From assembly GCF_900105755.1 (NCBI RefSeq), contig NZ_FNTQ01000001.1:1178001-1242000 (forward strand): a stretch of DNA of 64,000 bases. The letters run 5' to 3'. This DNA comes from Streptomyces sp. Ag109_O5-10 (GTDB lineage: Bacteria > Actinomycetota > Actinomycetes > Streptomycetales > Streptomycetaceae). Shown piece after piece: positions 59,046 through 64,000 of the stretch. Under the pieces are notes generated by a model. It ran no database searches, was not told the DNA's origin, and saw nothing but the letters and a program-made list of their open reading frames with translations. The stretch's first letter is position 1. Each line of letters opens with the position of its first letter. The translations under genes and the position numbers were made by a program.

Positions 59046-61036
59046 CAGTCCCCCTCTGCCTCGGGGGTGGGCTCACCGTGGACGTAGCGGCCGAGCGCGG
59101 TGAGCGGGAAGACCTGCCGGTAGAGGTGGTAGTTGATGGAGAAGTCCCAGGGGAAGCCGGTGCCGGTGAAGTACGGCTCGTCCCAGGAGCCGTCCTCGTG
59201 CTGGGTCTCGGCGAGCCACCGGACGCCCCGCTCGACGGCCTTGGAGTCCTTCTCCCCCGCCGCGAGCAGCGCCATCAGCGCCCAGGCGGTCTGGGAGGCG
59301 GTCGAGGCGCCGCGCCCGCTCCAGTCGTCGGCGTACTTGTAGGAGCGCAGGTCCTCGCCCCATCCTCCGTCCTCGTTCTGGACCTGCTCCAGCCAGGTCA
59401 CCGCGCGCCGGATCGCCGGGTGCGAGACGGGCAGTCCGGCGGCGGTGAGCGCGGGTACCACGGACCCGGTGCCGTAGACGTAGTTGACGCCCCAGCGCCC
59501 GAACCAGGCGCCGTTCGGCTCCTGTTCGGCGAGCAGCCACTCGATGCCGCGCCGGGTGCGCGGGTCGTGGGACATGCCCTCGAAGGCGAGCATCTCCACG
59601 ACGTGCGCGGTGACGTCGGCCGACGGCGGGTCGATGACCTCACCGAAGTCGCAGAACGGCAGCCGGTTGGGGAACGGGCTGGTGTTGTCGACGTCGAACG
59701 CGCCCCAGGCGCCGTTCTTCGACTGCATGCCGAGGTTCCAGCGCACCCCGCGCCCGATGGCCTTCTCCATCCGCTCCGGGTCGTGGTGCCTGACCCGGCG
59801 CAGCGCGAGGACGACCTCGGCGGTGTCGTCGATGTCGGGGTAGTTGTCGTTGTGGAACTCGAACGCCCAGCCACCGGGCGGGAGCTGGGGCCGTTTGACC
59901 GCCCAGTCGCCGGGGCGGACGATCTGCTCGCCGAGCATCCAGTCGGCGGCCTTGACGAGCTGCGGGTGGTCGGCGGGGAGTCCGGCGTCGGCCAGGGCGA
60001 TGGTCGCCAGACAGGTGTCCCACACCGGGGACTGACAGGCCTCGATCATCCGGGCGCCGTCCTCGCGCCACACGGCGTAACGATCCAGCGACTCGAGACC
60101 CGCGCGCATCACGGGGTGTTCGAGGTCGTAGCCGAGCAGGTACAGGGCGATCACCGAGTAGACGGCCGGGGGCTGGATGCCGCCCCAGGCGCCGTCGTTC
60201 TCCTGGCGCTCGACGATCCAGCGGGCGGCGGACTTCAGAGCGGAGCCGCGCAGCCGGCCCAGCGCGACCCTGCGGTAGCCGCGGACAACCTTGTCGAGCC
60301 GCTGGAACACGCCCTCCCAGCTGGCCACCGGGGCGAGCGGCTGGGGCGGGTTCGGGTTGGCCGGGTCGGTGTGGAGCTCGTCCAGCGGGAAGGGGGCCGG
60401 GCGCACCGGGCGCTTGGCCGAGACCACGGTGAGCGGCACGATGGTCTGGCGGGCCCACTGGCCGAAGTTGTAGATGCTGAGCGGGAACCACTTGGGGAAG
60501 TACAGGAGTTCCGGCGGGAGTTCCGGCAGGTCCTCCCATTTCCACCAGCCGAACAGGGCCAGCCAGATCCGGGTGAAGACCCGGGCGGCGGCGATCCCGC
60601 CACGCTCGCGGACCCAGGCCGACGCCTTCGCCATGTGGGGGGCGTCCGGCGCGTCGCCGGCCAGCCGCAAGGCGACGTACGCCTCAATGGTGGTGGAGAG
60701 TTCGCCGGGGCCGCCGTAGAAGGTGGCCCAGGTGCCGTCCTCACGCTGCTCGCCGCGGATGAAGAGCGCGGCGGCTGAGGTCGTGGCCTCGTCGCGGATG
60801 CCGAGGAACTGACGGAGCAGCAGGTCCTCGGCGTCCATGGTGACGTTGGTCTCCAGGTCACCTTTCCACCAGCCCTGCGCGTCCTGCTGGGCGAGCAGAT
60901 GGTCGGTGGCACGCCGTACGGCGCGTTCGGCGGCTTCTTGTACCCCGGCCGCCACGGGGGTGGTGAGTTCGGTGCTGGCCGAGTCGGCCCGGGGCGGCAG
61001 GGTGGCCCCGGTGCTTCCGTCGGTCGTCGCTGTCAT
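59045..61036 (-). CDS. shc: Squalene-hopene cyclase
   Basis: 663 residues. Catalytic DxDD-type motif is YPDIDDTAE in the second alpha-barrel; repeated QW motifs include QDAQGWWKGDLET near the start, QENDGAWGG, QSKNGAWGAF, QEPNGAWFGRW, QNEDGGWGED and QHEDGSWDE. It cyclises squalene to hopene at the membrane. ATG at 61036 (MTATTDGSTG) has GAAGGGGAAG upstream; the 78-base longer frame is unlikely. Confidence 0.97.
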   Translation of the reverse strand: MTATTDGSTGATLPPRADSASTELTTPVAAGVQEAAERAVRRATDHLLAQQDAQGWWKGDLETNVTMDAEDLLLRQFLGIRDEATTSAAALFIRGEQREDGTWATFYGGPGELSTTIEAYVALRLAGDAPDAPHMAKASAWVRERGGIAAARVFTRIWLALFGWWKWEDLPELPPELLYFPKWFPLSIYNFGQWARQTIVPLTVVSAKRPVRPAPFPLDELHTDPANPNPPQPLAPVASWEGVFQRLDKVVRGYRRVALGRLRGSALKSAARWIVERQENDGAWGGIQPPAVYSVIALYLLGYDLEHPVMRAGLESLDRYAVWREDGARMIEACQSPVWDTCLATIALADAGLPADHPQLVKAADWMLGEQIVRPGDWAVKRPQLPPGGWAFEFHNDNYPDIDDTAEVVLALRRVRHHDPERMEKAIGRGVRWNLGMQSKNGAWGAFDVDNTSPFPNRLPFCDFGEVIDPPSADVTAHVVEMLAFEGMSHDPRTRRGIEWLLAEQEPNGAWFGRWGVNYVYGTGSVVPALTAAGLPVSHPAIRRAVTWLEQVQNEDGGWGEDLRSYKYADDWSGRGASTASQTAWALMALLAAGEKDSKAVERGVRWLAETQHEDGSWDEPYFTGTGFPWDFSINYHLYRQVFPLTALGRYVHGEPTPEAEGD

Positions 61037-61089
61037 GGCTTCCCCTTCGTGCAGTCGTGCGAAATCGTTCTGCTGTGGGTCCGCCGTCG

Positions 61090-61118
61090 GCCGGTGCTGG
61101 CTGCGCGTTCGCACCGGC
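61090..61118 (-). terminator. Hairpin between prenyl synthase and shc genes
   Basis: GCCGGTGC and GCACCGGC, extended by GTCG/CGAC-like flanks, around a 13-base loop. It lies in the 117-base gap, the largest inside the hopanoid operon. It could end some transcripts or form part of the shc leader; an AT-rich patch next to the stop (61138-61160) might hold a promoter for shc. Confidence 0.4.
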
Positions 61119-61153
61119 CGGCGACTACGCGAGGACTATTCGACCGATAATGA

Positions 61154-62290
61154 TCATCTCTTTCGTACGACGACGAAGTCCGCGAGCGCCGTGAACTGCG
61201 CCCGGACCAGGTCGGGCATGTCGACGGCGTGGAGGGCTTCGATGGCGATGGTGTGCTGGCGACGCGCCTCCTCGGCGGTCCACTCCCGGCCGCCGGCCTC
61301 CTCGATGAGAGCGGCACGGGCGGCGAACTCCTCCTCCGAGAAGTTCTCGAAGTCGCTGCTCTTGGCGTCGGCGGCGAGGATCTCGCCGAGCCGCTCGGAG
61401 GCGGGGCCGCCCGCGGCGAGCGCGGCGACGACCGGCAGGGACTTCTTGCGCTGGCGCAGGTCGCTCCAGGTCTGCTTGCCGGTGGCCTCCGGGTCGCCCC
61501 AGATGCCGAGCAGGTCGTCGACGGCCTGGAAGGCGAGGCCGAGGTGGTAGCCGTACTTCTCCAGGGTGTCGGCGGTGCGGTCGTCGGCGCCGCCGAGCAC
61601 CGCGCCGATCGAGCTGGAGGCGGCGAGCAGGGCGCCGGTCTTGTTGCCCTCCATCTCCAGGCACTCCTCGACGCTGACCCGGTCGCGGTGCTCGTAGGAG
61701 ATGTCCTGGGCCTGGCCGTCGATCAGGGCGCGGGTGGCGGTGGTGATCCGGCGGGTGGCGCGGCCTGCCTCGACGGTGCCGAGTTCCAGCAGGATCTCGT
61801 TGGCGAGGGCGAACAGGGCGTCGCCGACCAGGATGGCCTGGGCGGGGCCGTGCACCTTCCAGACGGTGTCGCGGTGCCGGCGCTGTTCGTCGCCGTCCAT
61901 CAGGTCGTCGTGCAGCAGGGAGAAGTTGTGGACGAGCTCGACGGCGACCGCGCCGGGGATGCCGACCTCGGGGGCGGCGCCGGTGACCTCGGCGGAGAGC
62001 ACGGCGAGCGCGGGGCGTACGGCCTTGCCGCCGTCGCCGTCGGCGGGGTTGCCCTCGGCGTCGATCCAGCCGAAGTGGTAGGCGGCCACGGTGTCCATGG
62101 GAGAGGCCAGGCGGTCGACGGCCGCCCGCAGTACCGGTGTGGCAAGGGTCCGGCCGCGCTCCAGGAGCGCGGTCACGTCCACTGCGGTCTCGCGAGCGCC
62201 CTTCGAGGCCGGGGGCACAGTGGGCACAGTTTCTCCTCTTGTTGCGGTACCGGGGGTGCGGAGGCCTGCCGCCTGCTGGTCGAGCGTCAC
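61154..62290 (-). CDS. Polyprenyl (farnesyl) diphosphate synthase
   Basis: 378 residues. First Asp-rich motif LLHDDLMDGD and second QAVDDLLGIWGD are present; GGKAVRPAL and LVHNFSLLHDD are conserved. The chain-length region before the first motif (ELVHNFSLL) permits farnesyl-to-geranylgeranyl range. GTG at 62290 overlaps the hpnE stop (GTGA). The N-terminal extension of about 40 residues is poorly conserved. In this cluster it should supply farnesyl diphosphate to HpnD. Confidence 0.93.
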   Translation of the reverse strand: MTLDQQAAGLRTPGTATRGETVPTVPPASKGARETAVDVTALLERGRTLATPVLRAAVDRLASPMDTVAAYHFGWIDAEGNPADGDGGKAVRPALAVLSAEVTGAAPEVGIPGAVAVELVHNFSLLHDDLMDGDEQRRHRDTVWKVHGPAQAILVGDALFALANEILLELGTVEAGRATRRITTATRALIDGQAQDISYEHRDRVSVEECLEMEGNKTGALLAASSSIGAVLGGADDRTADTLEKYGYHLGLAFQAVDDLLGIWGDPEATGKQTWSDLRQRKKSLPVVAALAAGGPASERLGEILAADAKSSDFENFSEEEFAARAALIEEAGGREWTAEEARRQHTIAIEALHAVDMPDLVRAQFTALADFVVVRKR

Positions 62291-63708
62291 GCCGCCTCCT
62301 CGAACTCGAAGAGGCGACGGGGGCGGGGCCGGCCCAGGGTGCTGAGCGCGGCATCGGCCGCACTGACACCGCTGCGGACCGCACTCTCCATGGTCGCGGG
62401 CCACCCGGTGGCGGTCCACGCTCCGGCCAGGTAGAGGCCGGGTGCCTTGGTGCGGGCGCCGGGCCGCAGCCGCCCGACGCCGGGGGTGGGGGCGAACGTC
62501 GCCGTGCGCTCCCGGGTCACGAAGAAGTCCTGCACCCCGGCGCCGCGCGCCGCGGGCAACAGCCGTTCCAGCTCGGGCAGATAGCGCTCGCGCAGGTCGG
62601 CCACGGGGGTGTCGATCTCGTCCTGGGCGGCCGACTGGGACAGCGCGAGGTACTGGCCCGCGCGCAGCCCGGAGGCGTGGGTGCGGTCGAACACCCACTG
62701 GACCGGGGTGCCGAGGGCCGCGAAGAACGGCTTGGTGAGCACCGTGCGGTCGTAGACCACGTGGACGTTGAGGATCGGCGCGGTGCCGATCTCCAGCAGG
62801 TTCTCCGGGGCGTCGAGGGCACCGGCCGGGAGCAGGTCGTAGGCCTCGCGCTGGGCGACGGCGAGCACGACGGCGTCGGCGGTGAGCGTCTCGCCGGGAA
62901 CCTGAACGCTCCAGGTTCCGTTCTCGTTAGTGGAGACGGAGGTGACGCGTGTACGGACTTCGGTACGCACGCCCGCGGAGTCGAGCGCCTTGCGGGCCTG
63001 CCGGTCGTGCAGTTCGCCCAGCGGCACATGGGCCCAGCCGATGTCGGCCGCGCCCGGGTCGGACAGCAGACCGGTCTTGAACACCATCGCGGCGAGCCCC
63101 AGCGAGGCGTCGCCCGCGACCGCGTTGAGGGTGGCGACCCCGACCAGGTCCCACAGGGCCTCGACGGCACGCGCCGACTGGCCGTGGGCGGCCAGCCAGC
63201 TGCCGAAGTCCTGTGTGTCCAGGCTCGGATCGGCGAGGTCGAGCCCCTTGAGCGCGAGCGCGGCACGCCCGACCCTGGCCCGTTCGGCGAGCGAGAGGTG
63301 CGGATAGGCGGCCAGGCTGCGTCCCAGGTGCAGGGGGACGGGCAGCGGGTCGCGCCGGAGCCTGCCCAGGCGCCGCCCCTCCGGCTTGGCGAGGTCGAGG
63401 ACGGGTACGTCGAGGCGGTCCTGCAGCGGTGCCAGCGCCGTGCCCTCGATGCGGTCGAGGAACCAGCGGTAGGCGGTGCAGCAGCGCAGGTACACGTGCT
63501 GGCCGTTGTCCACGGTCAGGTCGCCGCGCTGGAAGGAGAAGGCGAGCCCGCCGAGCCTCGGCCTGCCTTCGAGCAGGGTGACGCGCACCCCCGCGTCGGC
63601 GAGCGCGAGCGCGGCGGTGATGCCCGCGAGGCCGCCGCCGATCACGACCGCGGAGCGCCCGGACGGGATGTCGTCGTGCGTCCGCTCGGATCGCGTGCCG
63701 TCGGTCAT
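62287..63708 (-). CDS. hpnE: Squalene-forming FAD-dependent desaturase-like oxidoreductase HpnE
   Basis: 473 residues. N-terminal FAD loop VVIGGGLAGITAALALADAG, GLAFSFQRGDLTVDNGQHVYL after it, and the C-terminal YLAGAWTATGWPATMESAVRS. It belongs to the amine-oxidase/phytoene-desaturase-like family used by HpnCDE to reduce hydroxysqualene to squalene. ATG at 63708 overlaps the small DUF6380 gene (ATGA). C-terminal RPRPRRLFEFEEAA. Confidence 0.94.
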   Translation of the reverse strand: MTDGTRSERTHDDIPSGRSAVVIGGGLAGITAALALADAGVRVTLLEGRPRLGGLAFSFQRGDLTVDNGQHVYLRCCTAYRWFLDRIEGTALAPLQDRLDVPVLDLAKPEGRRLGRLRRDPLPVPLHLGRSLAAYPHLSLAERARVGRAALALKGLDLADPSLDTQDFGSWLAAHGQSARAVEALWDLVGVATLNAVAGDASLGLAAMVFKTGLLSDPGAADIGWAHVPLGELHDRQARKALDSAGVRTEVRTRVTSVSTNENGTWSVQVPGETLTADAVVLAVAQREAYDLLPAGALDAPENLLEIGTAPILNVHVVYDRTVLTKPFFAALGTPVQWVFDRTHASGLRAGQYLALSQSAAQDEIDTPVADLRERYLPELERLLPAARGAGVQDFFVTRERTATFAPTPGVGRLRPGARTKAPGLYLAGAWTATGWPATMESAVRSGVSAADAALSTLGRPRPRRLFEFEEAA

Positions 63709-63845
63709 CGTGCGTCCTCCCCTGCCCGCCCGCCGTGCCGGTGGAACGGGGCAGGTCGGGCCGTCGCAGTCAGGGACGCCACGCCGTGCCGGAGGGTTGC
63801 CTGCCGTTTTTCTCCGGTGGAGTCGCCTTGGCCCACTGTGTCCAT
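63705..63845 (-). CDS. DUF6380-type small protein between hpnD and hpnE
   Basis: 46 residues: MDTVGQGDSTGEKRQATLRH then GVASLTATARPAPF and HRHGGRAGEDAR. ATG at 63845 overlaps the hpnD stop (TGATG) and the stop overlaps the hpnE ATG (ATGA), so it is translationally linked at both ends. Basic, no membrane helix. Function unknown; its fixed position in Streptomyces hopanoid clusters argues it is a real protein. Confidence 0.7.
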   Translation of the reverse strand: MDTVGQGDSTGEKRQATLRHGVASLTATARPAPFHRHGGRAGEDAR

Positions 63846-64000
63846 CAGGCGCGCCTCCTGACGGTCAGGCGGGAGGTGTGGCGCCGGGTGTCGAGCCCGG
63901 ACAGGCCGCGCACGGCGACGTACGCCTTCTCGCGTCCGGGCAGCGAGACCCGGCCGCGCAGCACCGCCTCCGGTTCGCGCTCGATGCGGTCGAGCAGGCG
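63845..64000 (-). CDS. hpnD: HpnD-type presqualene diphosphate synthase (partial, 3' end)
   Basis: Only the last 51 codons are inside the window (RLLDRIEREPEAVLRGRVSL, PGREKAYVAVRGLSGLDTRR then HTSRLTVRRRA). KAYVAVRGL is typical of trans-isoprenyl diphosphate synthases of the squalene/phytoene family. The stop overlaps the DUF6380 start. HpnC would be expected upstream, outside the window. Confidence 0.85.
   Translation of the reverse strand, partial: RLLDRIEREPEAVLRGRVSLPGREKAYVAVRGLSGLDTRRHTSRLTVRRRA

Overview
This is a stretch of a high-GC actinomycete chromosome, almost certainly Streptomyces. The signs are very high GC at third codon positions, many GTG starts with 4-base ATGA/GTGA overlaps, a conservon (sensor kinase, roadblock, DUF742 and GTPase genes), Cys-free ribosomal protein paralogues, a hopanoid cluster, and the short intergenic palindromic repeat common in this genus. 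No CRISPR array, rRNA gene or intact prophage is visible.

Layout: 1-2.5 kb holds the end of a Nudix pyrophosphatase gene and an exporter-type ABC protein. 3.2-15.9 kb is one leftward, tightly packed catabolic operon. It begins with a secreted GH27 alpha-galactosidase and a sugar ABC importer, continues with an intracellular GH36 alpha-galactosidase, and ends with SDR, GntR, galactonate dehydratase, aldose epimerase, KDPG/KDPGal-type aldolase and PfkB kinase genes. Read together it describes alpha-galactoside uptake and galactose oxidation by a De Ley-Doudoroff route. Its 3' end is marked by a palindromic MITE-like element. 15.9-28.6 kb is mixed: a DUF1275 protein, TPR and integrase remnants beside tRNA-Pro(GGG), cobF and cobK, three Cys-free ribosomal proteins, TauE/SafE, Dps, a LysR gene facing a deleted SDR gene, a glutamine-synthetase-like/amidohydrolase pair, and a second identical tRNA-Pro(GGG).

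28.7-36.7 kb carries small regulators with partners (XRE-cupin/GNAT, LysR), threonine catabolism (kbl, tdh), and an SDR/LysR/muconolactone-isomerase-like group with repeated palindromic operators. 36.7-41.2 kb is a conservon with a GAF protein. 42-52 kb contains an MBL hydrolase, an amino acid dehydrogenase, XRE/GNAT and TetR regulators, an SGNH hydrolase, a LysM-M23 peptidase behind a ydaO-type (c-di-AMP) riboswitch, a second GH36 alpha-galactosidase, a tyrosine phosphatase and an XRE-cupin/DUF6126 pair.

52.8-64 kb is a leftward hopanoid biosynthesis operon running off the right edge: hpnD (partial), DUF6380, hpnE, a polyprenyl synthase, shc, hpnG, hpnH, ispG, dxs and an hpnO-type aminotransferase. 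The MEP enzymes supply isoprenoid precursor. The prenyl synthase and HpnD/E make squalene, Shc cyclises it, HpnH and HpnG add and trim the adenosyl side chain, and the aminotransferase makes the amino-hopanoid.

A recurring oddity is short tandem repeats in gene gaps, several of which include the stop codon of the upstream gene. A second is regulatory palindromes that overlap the start codons of XRE-cupin regulators.
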